From Chrysoporthe austroafricana (taxonomy: Eukaryota; Ascomycota; Sordariomycetes; Diaporthales; Cryphonectriaceae), in NCBI GenBank assembly GCA_001051155.2, contig JYIP02000001.1, forward strand, positions 1,426,001 through 1,490,000: a stretch of DNA of 64,000 bases. The letters are read 5' to 3'. The translations under genes were made by a program, and so were the position numbers. The first letter of the stretch is position 1, and every line of letters begins with the position of its first letter. Shown piece after piece: positions 32,538 through 45,258 of this stretch. The notes under the pieces are model-generated. The model searched no databases, was not told where the DNA came from, and worked only from the letters and a program-made list of their open reading frames with translations.

Positions 32538-34012
32538 ATGGTAATTCCGGCTTATTATCCTGTGAACGATACGAGCCTCTCCGCGGGCGAGAGAGCATAT
32601 CTTCAGCAGCTAGAGGACTACGCGGAAACCCAGAACCTCGAACAAGATCTGAGGCCAGATGTTCGGAACTTGAGTGTCACCTTCACTGTCCTTGCTGCCT
32701 TTGTTGTGGGACTTCGGTTCCTCGCAAGGCACAAGCAGAATGCCCGGTACGGCGTGGACGACTGGCTCACCGTCGCTTCTTTGATCATGCTTGGAGGAAA
32801 TCTGGCATTCAATATGGTGATGATAAGTGAAGGCCTGGGCATCCATTCTGGACGCCTCACAATAGGGGAGCTCATGACGCTGAATAAGGTTGGTGCATAC
32901 ATTAATCCTGAAGTCACACCCAGCGCAAATCTCACACAGTTTGCTCACTGTCTTCTCTTCATCAGACCGTCGTTGGAGCCGAAGTTGTTTACACCACTGC
33001 TGTGAACATGTACAAGATCTCGCTCCTCTTCTTATACTTCCGAATTTTTCCCCTCCCATCGATTCGCAAATGGGGTCTCGTCTGCGGCGGCATCTCAACA
33101 GCGTGGAACATTGCCTGTATCTTTGCTGCGGCGTTTCAGTGCACCCCGCGGACCAAGATCTGGGAGCCTTGGGTTGACGGCTACTGTATCAACATTTTCC
33201 TGGCCCAACTGTGCATCTCCGTTCCCAGCATCCTCTGCGACATCGCAATCCTGTGTTTTCCGCTGCCTCATATCCTACGGCTCAAGACGAACAGGACACA
33301 GAAGATTTTCCTCGTTGTGATCTTCATGCTAGGGAGCTACGTCGTCTTTACTTCCATATACAGATTTGTTATCTATCTGTCCTACAGCAAGAAAGACATT
33401 CCCTATACTCTGGCTACGCCCTGTGCATGGAACGTTATCGAGATCAGCAGCGGGATCATCTCGTCCTGCCTCCCGACACTGGTATGCAACTGGACTGGCT
33501 TCTCGGGTGCCCGGTATGCTCTTTTAGGTGTGATATGCTGATGTACCGCTACACAGGGCCCCATCATCAGTCCCTTGGTCAACTCCGTCATGCCTTCCTC
33601 CTTCAGCGACTCCGGCCACAGGGCCAATGGACGCCAGCGCTGCGGCACCAGCACGCCGGGTCTGGTGACCATCGGCAGCGGAAGCGGCTGGAACTCGAGA
33701 TCGAGAAAGAGTCAGGGCAAGTGGAGCCGCTTCGACGCCTCCGGGCCGAGCCCTGGGTCCGTCACCGACGAGCAGTACGGCGTACAGGAGGACATAGAGA
33801 TGGGTCCCCAAGGCCATTCGCCGCCGATCACCACCACCATAATCAGCGCGGGTAAGGCCAGTCCCGAGCTCAAGAACGTCGACGCGCGCGCGCAGGGCTC
33901 GTCCACGCCGCAACTGCAACCTTCAGGCACCAGGGATAGCGACGAACATCCAATTCTAGGGATCAACAAGACCGTGCAGGTGGAGTGGACGGTGGAAGAA
34001 CGCAAAAGGTGA
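32538..34012 (+). CDS. Pth11-like seven-transmembrane protein (fungal rhodopsin domain)
   Basis: Three exons (32538-32888, 32966-33481, 33557-34012), each a whole number of codons, give 440 residues. Introns are 77 and 75 nt. Seven hydrophobic segments are visible, from NLSVTFTVLAAFVVGLRF through DDWLTVASLIMLGGNLAFN, VNMYKISLLFLYFRIFP, WNIACIFAAAFQ, LCISVPSILCDIAILCF, FLVVIFMLGSYVVFTSIY and VIEISSGIISSCLP. Family landmarks are YGVDDW, the YFRIF turn, and WVDGYCIN. The soluble N-terminus has an NDTS glycosylation sequon. The C-terminal tail after GPIISPLVNSV is Ser/Gly-rich and probably cytoplasmic. The family is large in filamentous ascomycetes; Pth11 itself acts in surface sensing by a rice pathogen, but most members, including this one, have unknown ligands. 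There is no CFEM domain. Confidence 0.85.
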
Positions 34013-34729
34013 AACCGCTGCGCGCGCAAGGCGAGATGGAGAGAAGCTCCATTTGAGGCGCTATATGTCATTCAATGATATACTTAACCTTGACATGTGA
34101 CCGACAATCATGGTACAAGCATCAGACAACACGATGATCTTCGGTGCCTATCGTACACAACTTCTGCTATGCTAGGGTGACAAGACAAGAAAAGACTACA
34201 GCCAGTAGAATGCGATGTCAGTACACACGTCATACAGTATAGGCATACAGTGGAAAGTGATTGGAAAGCGAACGCATGAATGGAGAGCACAACCCACAAA
34301 AACTGGGAAAGAAAGAAGCAAAGAGATTTGAAGGGAAAACAGTAAGGAAGAGACATTATTATTGATACAAGTCCTGCTTTCTCCGTCCCATGCAACAACA
34401 TCCCGAGAGATATCTGTACTCACTGCCCATCGACAATTCTGATCTATGGACCATCGTTTGCTCCCATGCTGTTAGTAGCGGTGCCAAGCTAATGCCGTTC
34501 TGCCAGGTGATGTCGCTCTCATGATCGTACACGTCTGTTGCCCGCCACCAAAAACAATACCCTGTCCACACCTCCGTGTATATCTTTTATCTCTTGATCG
34601 TTTCATCATTAAGCGTTAGAAAGGAAATAGAAGTGAAGCAACGTAAAAATCATAACAGGACATGAAGAAATGAAAGGTGGCAAAAACAAGAAGATGGGGC
34701 ATAGAAACAGAAAGTAAAAGAAGGAAAAC
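34013..34729. other. Intergenic between convergent genes
   Basis: About 0.7 kb holding the 3' ends of the 7TM gene (plus) and the transcription factor gene (minus). No gene seen; A-rich toward 34700. Confidence 0.6.
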
Positions 34730-37700
34730 CTAGAACCATCTCCAGTTGACACCCTCCTCCAGCTTCCTCAAGACCCCGACGGCGTCTACATAAAGCCGGC
34801 TCCTGCCGCCCACACAATCTGCCTCAAGACGCCGTTTCACCATAGACACCACGGCGGCACTTGCTTCCCTGCGCTGCCTCATGCGCGAGACGTGCTCCGG
34901 CTGGTCGAGCTGCGCAACTATCCGCAGCCAGCTGACAGCCTCGTCCTCGCTCATCGGGGTACCCCTGGTCGTGGGCGAGCCGCTGATACCGCTGCTGCTG
35001 AAGAAGGAAGACTTGCCGGCCTTGTGACCAAAAGCCCAAATGATCAAGGCGCACACGTACATAGCCCAGTAGTTAGAAATGCAAGTCATGTGCGGCGTCA
35101 CACCGTTCGAGACGTCAACTGCCCGATCTAGGTATCCCGCCAGCGCGCGAGCGGCGTGGACTGTTGCCTTGGCGGAGGACATGCCCTCGAGGCCAAACGT
35201 GGTTGGAGAAATCGGCTGGCCCGAGGTAGGAGATGTCGCAGAGCGACCTTCGATCCAGGACTTCAGGCGCTTCTGGTGCTCGAGAAACGTCGTCGCACCG
35301 AGAACTTTCTGGCTGAACACCCAGCTGTCGCCGCTCACGGCGAGCAGGTCATGCAGGGGTGTGTGATGGAGCGCAACGAAGACATTAACGGTCGCGGAGG
35401 GTAGATGGTGAAAGAGAGTTTGCGAAAATAGATGCGTGAGCCTGTCGTCGGGCTTGAACCCCTTTAATTGTTGCGCTGCGTACGAAGCAGTGGTGGGGGT
35501 GCGTAGATCTTCAGGAGAGGTTGATGCCTCATCGCCGCCTTTGTCGACTGTCGAGCGCGGCACGTAGCGGCGGGGAAACGCGAGAGCCGCAGCATTGAGG
35601 ATGGCGATCTGGTCGAAAAGGGCAAAACTAGAAACGTCTTCGGGCCTCAGGGAGTCTATATGAGGAAGAAATTGCGGATGGCCGAGTGCGGGGCTGGTAT
35701 CCAGAGCGGCAGCCCACTCGCCAGCTGAGTCGGCGGCCCAGAGAGATTCGCTGGGGCCTACCAAAGGGATCGTGGCTGAATCAACATCGTCCCTGGCACG
35801 AGGCTGTTGATGATATGTTGATGCGTGACTGTCCAGGACAAAGCACGCAGCCAATAATCGACGGCGTCCCTCCGCCTCAAGCCAAACGCGCCATTGCTGT
35901 TCCTTGGTCATATTGACGCCCAGGTGTTGGTGGTGCCCAAAGCTGGCAGCGTTTGAGGACAACGCCGAATCGTACAAATTAGGGTTGTGGTCCAGAACCT
36001 GTGAAGAGAAAATGTCTGAGTATGACTGCTCTTGGCCATCTGACGTAAAGGAAGTAATAGCATTATCAAGTAGAACATTATTGTAAGCTTGGAAACGAGG
36101 GTTATATATCGAAGAATCAGAAGAGAGAATTTGCTGCGGAGAGAAAGGAACGACAGGCGAGAAGAGAAATGGAACAGATTCCTGGTTAATCTGGCCGATT
36201 TCTTGAATCGGCGAGCATGCGGAAAGAGGCTCAGAAGATAGCGGTGACCAGGCAGGAAGAGAAGAGGCGCACAAGCCAGCGGAAGAAGAAAGAGAAGAAG
36301 AAGAAGAGCCAGAGCGCGAGACGGGAACAGGTGAACTGTGATCGCCATCTGAGACAGAGGACACAAGAGACTCTGATCCACTTACCCTCGAATAGAGATC
36401 AACAAACAGCTTCGAGGGCCGCACCACCGCCTTCCGGCCCCGGAACCGAGCGAAGTACTCGCACAGGAAGATCGCTTGCATGACTTGGAGGTTTCGCTGC
36501 GGATACTGTCATTCGTGGTTAGTCTTCACAGAAACAGAATATGAAGTGGAGAAAAAGAGCGGTAGCCGAGACTCACTCGCTTTGCCTCCTGCCAAGCCCA
36601 CTCATGCAGTTGACTCCCCCGTATGCGATCTTCCTTGCCATTTAAGTACTGTGTCCCGATGGCCGCCATGGCGCACTTCAAAACATCTTCCCCTTCAAAT
36701 GTTTGCCGATGAACAAGCGGATACATGATATGGAAGCGCTCCCAGTAAACTTCGATGTAGGAAGGAATGGCGTTGCGGACAGGGCGCGGAAGGTGTGTTT
36801 GAACAGTCGCGCCACCCATACCACACCCACTTAATCCCATTAGTCCTGGCCCAGTCAGGATTCCAGCGCCACTCGGATTGTCGTCACTCCAGTGAGGGCT
36901 GCCATTCTCGGCGCCGAAACCCATGGCCACGTCCACGCTGCCACCGTCCACAATGGTTTCCTTCAGTCGGGCCTGAGCTATGGAATTTATCCTATGTGGT
37001 AGAGGAGCTGGCGTGACCAGGGTGTCAGCCGTTTGCCCCGACGTCGATATGGAAGTTGGAGGAGTTTGGCTACGCACTGAGGATGTCCGCTGATGGATGG
37101 CGTGTTGCGCGGCGATCGCGGGATCCAAGAGTGTCTGCTCGTCGGGAAAACCACTCATGAGCGAGTCGCCTATAAGAGCGTTATAGTTGTGAGACACTGA
37201 AGCAAGATGGGGCGAGTTTGGGAAGGGCGTCGAGACGTAGTAAGGCGCGGCAATTGCGTCGAGGCCTCCACTTGTGCTGATCTCACGTCTGCCGGTGGAA
37301 AACGTCGACAAAAGGTTAGCACCAGCTTGCCAATCGAGATGGCCCTGGTGAGCTCGCGGACGCCGAGACATCTCGGAATGACCGGAGTAAGTGCTTTCGG
37401 AGGCAGACGTCCATGGTGAATAGTCGTTCGGGTGAATTAAGTCGGGAGGATTATCTAGTGTTGTTGATATTGCTTCAGATGGTGACAGATCCTGGGTGGC
37501 GACGAAAACTGGGATCGGAGCAGTTCTAGGTGCTGTAAAAATTGACGATTCGGGTGAAGATTCCATGCTGCCTGGTTGGGCAATGTCCGGGATGCCAGGA
37601 TGCAGTGCATAACTGTAGTTGCTTGACGCCTGATGGCCGGATGACAGTCCGTACTGATCTCCACTGCTCCCTGGAGGCGGCGACATAGTTGGCCCCGGAC

Positions 37701-38811
37701 CGCTCCCTACGGGAGGTGTGGCTGGTGCTGATATTGGTGTCGACGCGCCGGGAAATCCTTGTGACGATGAATATCCAGGTGGTTGCAAACTTCGGACGCT
37801 TAGCCCGGTCATGCTCCCTTCCAGGGTGACGGAAATTGATGAGTCCTTTGAGCCACGCCGACTGGCCTCTCCGCTTTGTGAGGCTCTGTCTCCCTCTTGA
37901 TCACTACGGCCTTCATCAGTACGACCAGAATGAAATAAAACTCGTCCATGAGCGCTCATTGGAAGACCTACTGTCTCTGTTGGTGACGAGTCAGAAGATC
38001 CTGACGATGAAAGGCTTTATCGCATCTATTGCAAGGAAAACGAGGCTGTTGGTGGCTGAGCTGATGTCTCCTGTGATCAAATGGGCTTTAGTAAAGTGCT
38101 CTCCCGGAAAGGTTCGACAGGGCTCTAACCTAAGGTGCTCGGCTCTTGTGAAGGTCTGGCGGCCGCGTTAGCAATATGATCTCTGAGAACACACTCCCGA
38201 AGGTCTGTCCATACCTTAGGAGGACTGCATATATCACAAACGTGGACAGGCACCCCCTTCTTCGCACGACTGACTCGCCCAGTGATCGGCGTCAACTTGA
38301 TGGGAATATCTGGGCCTGGACTCCCCATCGGCCTTCGAGGATGGTTCGGAGGGAAACCACCAGAACCACCTGCTCCACCCATTGACGACGAAGACGCCGC
38401 AGATCCGTAGCCGTGTTGGTCCATCGAGTCTATACTAGCACTGCTCTGACGCCGCAAATCTGATGGGCCGGACGAGCTCACCGAGAGGATAGGGATACTC
38501 GAGCTGGGCTCCGCCGGCCTCTTCCCTTGGTGAACTGCTGAGGCTGAAGTGTGGTCCTCGTCAGTGGGCTGTTGGCTCGAGTAAAAGGTGGTGACGGCCT
38601 CGGCGGTGGGGATCCTTATGGTGGGAGGTGTGAGGGTCGATGAGTGTTGTAGGTTAGAAAGGATGACGTGACCGGAAGGTGTTGAGCCTGGAGGATCTTG
38701 AGTTCGGAATCCGGAAGCGGGTGTTGCAGAGTCCTTATCCCTTTTATCCATAGGGCTGGAGGCGTCCGGTTGGTCCTCGTCCAGGTTCATGATAGACTGC
38801 AGACTAGACAT
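34730..38811 (-). CDS. C2H2 zinc-finger plus fungal-specific transcription factor
   Basis: Five exons: 38811-38215, 38155-38130 (26 nt), 38070-37972, 37903-36577, 36505-34730; all phases agree and give 1274 residues. Two C2H2 fingers are assembled across the small exons: CDICSPPKTFTRAEHLRRH with a QLSH partner, and CNRCDKAFHRQDLLTRH with QQRH. The last His codon of finger 2 is split by an intron (CA|T). The middle is Ser/Pro/Gly-rich. A fungal_trans-type domain starts near IEVYWERFHIMYPLVHRQTF, continues through LHEWAWQEAKR and MQAIFLCEYFARF, and resumes at WRVWLEAEGRRRLLAACFVL. The protein should be a nuclear DNA-binding regulator; targets unknown. A perfect donor GTAAGT at 36385 after LYSR marks a possible further intron in the Ser-rich linker. 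I could not find a matching in-phase acceptor nearby, so the frame is left continuous. Confidence 0.85.
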
Positions 38812-41800
38812 GGCGGCAGTCGTGCGTGAGCCAGGACGTCACAGTGACAAAGTTAGTAATTGTAGGTACACAGCCCGGCTGAGATGTGCACAGTTAGGAA
38901 AGCGTGTGATGGAAATAACAATCAAGAAGGGTAAGACTGGGAAAGCAAGGGGTGCGTTGCGTGAAAGCGGTGTCAACGGTGGTAGTCAGAGAAGCGGCAA
39001 TGCCTCAGCCTGCTCAGAGTTACAGTCGGATTGGGGCCGAGCTGTACGTCGAGGAGGTCGGGGAGAGAGAATGGTTCCGGGAGCTTGGGACGGGAAGACA
39101 TTTCGGGAGCAGGGCGACATGGCCAGGACATGCACACTGCTATATCGAGACATCAGAGAAAGGCAGCAGCAAAAATCGCGGTCCTTGCATGGGAATGGCA
39201 CTAAGAAAGGTACCTGTTCATGGCTTGGGTCTCTGCGGTTCCTCTTTGGGAGGAGGCTGTAGTCCAAGTTGCGCTGCATCCCTGTCAGCTGGAAGACAGG
39301 GGTGGACGCAACCCATGGCCAGGACAAGCCAGGTGCAAGGTACGAATCCTTCAATCTGTGTCTCGCCGGTACCCTTCTTCCTTCGCGCTTGAGAAGAGGG
39401 AACGGCAATGGGTCAAACCAACCTGGAACCGCAGAGAGTACCCCATCCTGATTGTTGTTGGCCGCAGAACCTCATGTTTTGTGTTTGGAGTTTGCTCGAT
39501 ACGTTCGCTGGTGGGATTAAGGTTGACAGGCGTGAGAAGCAACTGGCGGATAGACTGGGCATGACCCAACCGACTTCGTGATCCCATCTTATCTTCCAAC
39601 GCCCAAGGGTTGGCATAATCGCACAGGGCAAATGGTGCCTAGGATTTTCTCGCGAGGTCTCACCGTTTCTGTCCAGAGCTTTCCGGTGTCAGAGGCGCCT
39701 CCCCTCCCACCCCCTCGGCTAGAGCTTAGATGTGAGCAGACAAATCGATGATGGTTGCCACCCAGAGAGTAGCGATCCCCTGCTGCGAGCTTCTATCCCG
39801 TCCTGTCATCATCTCATTCCGACATGAGAAGGTGGCATGCGGTGAAAAATTTGGTGTACATAGCAAGGGACGATCTGACAGGCATGGGGCGCAGCCCACC
39901 GAGTGCATGCATGTACAGTAGCTGGACAATATGCAGCCGAGAGCCCTTGTGAGACACCGTTGGATGGCGCACGAAATAAGCAGCAGGTACTCCGTGCCAA
40001 CCGATACGCCCGTCCCACACATGGAGGGGTTCGTACGTACCTGAGCTGGGTGACGAGAAGCGCCGTGACGTCGTTTGTCCTGAGAGAGACAGCCTCTAGT
40101 GGACAGATTGGCGACGGCGCTTAGGTATACCAAGACGCCGGGGACGCTAGAAGTCCTCTGGTGCTCGGAGCATGCGGGGCAATGTGCTGGTTCTCGGTGT
40201 CACTGCTGGCCTCCCGGAGAGGCGAACGTTCCGAGCAGAAGGGCAGCACTATGCCGGCAAGCAATGCTGATTGCCAATGAGGATCTGTCCGTAGTCGAGA
40301 GCGAATGGCCATGGTGCAGCTCACTCGCATCAAGGCAAGCCGGCTCGGGCAACCCAGTCGATGCAACCGCGGTTGAAGCGTCTACACAACCTTCAGCCGT
40401 TGGTGGTCGCTCGCTCATCTGATTGGGTGCCGTGCCGGGTCAGTCGACCGCCAACCAACATGAAGACAAGAGACATGATCCTTCGACCAGGATCGGCATC
40501 CAGACTGCCCACAATGGGCAGGGATTCTTGGCAAGTGCTGACCATTGTCTCGCACAAAGTGGTTGTAGGCTCCTCTCTCGGAAAAGACTGTCCCCAGAGA
40601 TAAAGTTATAGACCACACTGTGCGCGCTGATCTGTCGGTCTTTCTGTTGGTGCACACCACACAGAACGGGGTATGATCCGCGGAGACGCGGACCTGCGAT
40701 GAACGAAGAGTCCTTTCATGGTCGAAGCCGTGGTCCGTCGGGCTGGGCGAAGCTCTCGCTGAAGCGGAGCCTGTGCGGCCCTCCCTGGTGCTCGTTGAGT
40801 AAAAACCGCAGCACCGGGCTGCAGGGGGGCTCAGGTACGGAGGTTTTCCAGCCCTACTGGATGCAGTGCGTTCTGACCAGCAGCTGGACAAGGCTAGTCG
40901 CAGCCAGTTGCAGCCAGCTGCAGCCAAAAGTCCTATTTTTACAAGTCCTCGGATTATCCAGTCTCCTGGCAAAATCGCATTCACACGGTTGGAACCCTAA
41001 GAAGCACGGCGATCTGCAGGCAGGTAATCCACGTTGGAGCTTCATGTCAGCGATGTATGGCGTGTGTCCAAGTGCGGACAGACCATCGTTCCTTGAGCCT
41101 CGCTCTTTGCGTTCACCCTCGGAGTTCGCGGTCAATTCTGGCCAATTCCTCCATGAGTACTGGACGGCCGTTTCAAGGTTGCGAGCAGGCCTAGCAAGCT
41201 CGGCACTTGCCAGGCCCGGCCAGATATAGATCGAGCGGCCTGCATGGTATGTACACGCGACCCTTGCTGTCCCTCATGCATCATCCTGCGGCTAGCAGGC
41301 GCTTTTCTTTTGCGAGCGCCGTGACGGTACAAAATGTCAACTACGGACCGTCGTCTGCTCTTTCCGGTGAGGCGCAGTGCAGGACCAGAGACATGCCGAA
41401 ACCCGCTGAATAAGACACCGCCTTGATTCAGATCGCACGCAGCCCTATCGCCCAGAGCCGTGGAGGTTCCAGGACGCCGCTCCCCATGAGCCGTGGCTAC
41501 CATGCATCTCGTGCTGCTTACCCATGGTAGGGCTGGATGGGATGGCACCCAGGGATCAAGCGCTTGGGGATCTTGGACGCCTAGATACGTACCTCAGTAC
41601 GGACTACAAGCCCGCTGTCTCACAAGGCGGTGTATGGTCGTACAACGTCTCGGTCCCTTCGGCCAAATCTTTGATGCCAAATTTACTGTACGGCGCGGGA
41701 CAGCAGGGAATCGAGGCTGTCCGTGTCTCTGACTCCGTGCCTGCGCCTGTCTGTGTCTTGAACGGTGTGTTGAACAGCAAGGATTCATGCCACCTCCACC

Positions 41801-44800
41801 ACCCAGCCTGCCAAAGAGACGTTGAGCCCGGCAGCCCGCCGAAAATGGCGAGGGCCGTGAGGTGGACCCCGGGTATCTCGGAGTGCCGTAAATGGCCATC
41901 GCGGAAGCGGGGCAATGTCCCGAGCTGGTTGCAAGATTCACGACCTGAATCCTCCGGGAGGGGCCCTCTCGAGAGATCGCGAGATTGAGATCGAGCAAAC
42001 GGTTGCTGGATCATGGGCTGCTCCGTGCCGTACCGATATTGCCGGCAAGCAGGTTGTCTCTGCCTGAGGCTGGGCTGGGGCGCCTTGCATGTTGCTGCCT
42101 GGGCACTTGTTGCGCGTAATCACTCCATAGTAGGTTGGTGCGACGCGCACTGCACGGAGGATGAGTATGGGTTGCAGTGCAGTGCAGCGCAGTACAGTAG
42201 CTAAGCGAACGGTAAGGCAGTCCAGGCAGCAAGGCGACCAAGGCTTGGTGAGAAGGGAAATCATGTTGCCCTGCCGCACCAGGGTCGCAGTGTCGCATCT
42301 GCGACCGCCGGCCCGCAGCACCTGAGCACACCTGAGCACACCTGAAGTATCAGGCATGCATGAGGGCATGGCCATTGGCTCTTGGGCTGCTGTGAAGGCA
42401 GACAGACTTCTCTCGCGCAGCACGCGAGGGGGACAGGACAGGCCGCGCCCACAGGAAGGACAAGTGGAACCCTAGCTGGGGGTAAGGCTGGTGGTGTCCG
42501 TAACCGGCAAGGAGCATATGCAGGGATGAATCGACTTGTCTATTTTTAGTCAACCTCCATTTATCACGTCCAGCGCCTCTAGCACCTCTAGCTCTGCTCT
42601 TCCCCAGCTACAACGCCCGCCACAGTACCTCCACACACCCTCTGAGAGGAGAGCATTTGGCCACTGCGCAGTGTTACAACCCACAGTAACCCCACTATAA
42701 CCCCACCACGATCCCACTCACCCACTGTAGGTGCCCTGCTTTGTACCAGATTCCGTACCAACATACGCCCTCTCTGCACAGTGTCCTTCTTCCCACCTGA
42801 ATCTCACGACGACATGTCCCATCACCATGCACCGCTAGTCATCTCATGCAGCCACCGACTGCAGGCCTGCGCTCTGCCTCTGAGCACGCAACATCAAGAT
42901 TCCGAAGCAGTCAGCCTCGTGACCACAGCACCCACTACAGATGTCTGTCATCTGCAAGGTCAGACGCGCATCTCGTCAGCGTCTACGGAGCGTTCTACAT
43001 CCGTAGAGAGCCCTTCCTACCCATACGACTCAACTCGGATGGCATTTGATCCGTCTCAGTCTGGACGCACGCAATCCGCATAGCCCACACGGCGTATACG
43101 CCCAGTGTCGGCACGCAAAACCGCACCAGTCCCAATCTGCTCGGCAGGATCATGGTTGCAGACGCAGGCAGCGCACTGCGCCCGTTCCTAGTGCTGACCC
43201 TGTTCCACACGCCCTTTCCCCCTCCCGCTCTGCCCGCCACGTGGTCCTGCAAGTAAGACTATCGATACTCCCCTCTGAATGCGTCGTCTTTTGATTTCAA
43301 CAGGATATCATCAGATGACTGACGGCTCGTGGCCGCGAACCATCCCGTCAGCCATCATCTGTGGTGAGATTGCGGGAAAACCTTTTCTGTGCTTACTGGA
43401 CTCGTAGGGCTGCATCGTCCCGCATGAAACGGCTCGAGGTCACCCCGAGCTGCGATGGCCAGCGATGGCAAGCAGTTACAGCTCGACCGGCAGTCATGCT
43501 GCCTCTCGGCCCCGACGTTGCAAGAACCCGTCCGGCAACAGATCCCCTCACCCCGTCCTGGCTTCCTCGTGTCTTCATGATACTTGGGGGCTGGCTGGGC
43601 CGTACTGAGGCCCTTGGTGCTACCCTCATACCTCGTCATCGACAGGTGCCGCTGGCCGTAATGCTACGTAGGGCTGGGCAGCCAGCATGCAAGTCGTTGC
43701 TGGTGACCTGGCTGCCGCCGTGAGCCTGCAGAGACCCGTCAGACCCGGGAGCACCATGCAGTCCAGCGGTCGGGGCAGTACGGCCGGACGAGCAGGTTCA
43801 GCTCCTATAGAGCTGCTGCGCACCCGGCAAGCCGGCATCTCTTCAAGGACAGGGAACCAGGGAACAGCTGGTGTCGAAGACCCTGAACAAGCGCCTGGCT
43901 GTGGGGGTCCCGTAGGATCGCATCAACGCGGGGAAAGGTATACTGGAGACCCAGTTGACCCCAGAGGCAGCACGCTCTCGCCAGTGACAGGGTGCTTGGT
44001 TCACTGCAGTGAGTTGGAAACACGGCTGCTAGCGTCCTCACCTGTTTCTGCGTCTTGCGTGATGGGGCCACTCATTGTAGAGCGCGGTACACCCCATCCG
44101 CGTGAGGGCGTGCGTCAGGATCACCAGGAGCATTGGTATGGTAGCATCAGCCGGTCGTCGGCCACGGAGGGCCCACGGAGATGGACATCAAACAAGACTC
44201 ATATAGCGCAGTGCATATGCCTGAACAATCCTTCGCACTTGCGTTGTACGATCACATCCTACGCTTGATGTCCAGTGTCGTCTCGCATCCAAGACACTCG
44301 ACTGCTACGCAACATCGCTTCCAAGCAGGTGTTCGGAACCAAGCCTCTACTAGGTCAAGTTTATGAGGGACAGACCTAGACCCATCTGTAGGAATCGGGC
44401 TTCGTAGCTTGGTCGACAGGCCATCCGCCCCCACGGCGGCCGGCCGCTTGCGCGCGCACGCTTTGGCCTGGCGCAATCATCATACATCAGAGGCGTCTGG
44501 CTGTGCATATGGACTTATATTATGGGTCAGGAGTGATACTAGCCAATTTCGCCAAGGGACGATCCGTCTGTGGCTGCCCATCGGCCCTGATCGCCGCCCG
44601 GCCCGGCTCGTGGAGGAGTTGATACTGGGCCAAGTCTGGCAGCCACCAACTCCTGCGATGGCTTTGGTAGTCAAAACAAGACCATTCCTCCCGGGAACCG
44701 AAACGGTTTAAGGGGGAATCTCCACGATAGTTGCAGAATAAGCTTTCTGTGCCCCCGTTTCACCTCCACATAACCGATCGCGAGTTGACTCGCGGAAGGG

Positions 44801-45258
44801 GCGTGCCCAGGGCACGACTCGCTCAATTAGAGCGCAGGCGACCCGTAATTGTAAGGCGATGGTTGAGCCTAAAGTTGCCTACGAGTCCGAGGTGCACAAA
44901 CTGTGGCATTTGAGTTTATAGTGGATACAATACACAGAAACGCCGGTGCCCAGCATTGGCACTAGTGGTGCGTAGGGATGTGGAAAGTTCGACGGTTCCT
45001 CTGAAGGCAGGGACAAGGCTTGATATATGATAGACTCGATGGTTGGTATGAATCAGAAGATGTTGCTGTCCTGTGAACTTGAGTGTATGGTATGCAAGGC
45101 TGGCTCTCCCTCCATCGTGGTGCTCCTTCGCCTCTCGTGGCTAAGGCTAGCTAACATAAACATCACCGATAATTTACACGTCTGAGTGTCTTTCTGGACC
45201 AATAGGTGCCTGAACACCGCATACTTCCAATCATCCGTTTTGGAATGAAGTATCTGAG
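38812..45258. other. 6.4-kb gene-poor region upstream of the transcription factor
   Basis: I see no convincing coding gene. Frames are at most about 190 codons, overlap on both strands and carry no family motif. The sequence is not A/T-rich, contains many GTAC and CAGCTG-like palindromes and several short direct repeats. It separates divergent starts at 38811 and 45259. A very long 5' leader, regulatory region or non-coding RNA for the transcription factor is plausible but unproven. Confidence 0.5.
42321..42345. repeat. Direct repeat CCTGAGCACA
   Basis: Two full copies and a partial third of a 10-bp unit (CCTGAGCACA), each overlapping a CACCTG E-box-like core. It lies within the gene-poor region upstream of the transcription factor. 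Confidence 0.8.

Noticed and set aside
35440..35470. tRNA B-box-like GGTTCAAGCCC on the minus strand
   Set aside because: It lies inside the coding sequence of the transcription factor and has no paired arms or A box.
40415..44268. Several frames of 130-190 codons in the gene-poor region
   Set aside because: Frames overlap on both strands, composition is arbitrary, and no motif or phase-consistent exon chain was found.
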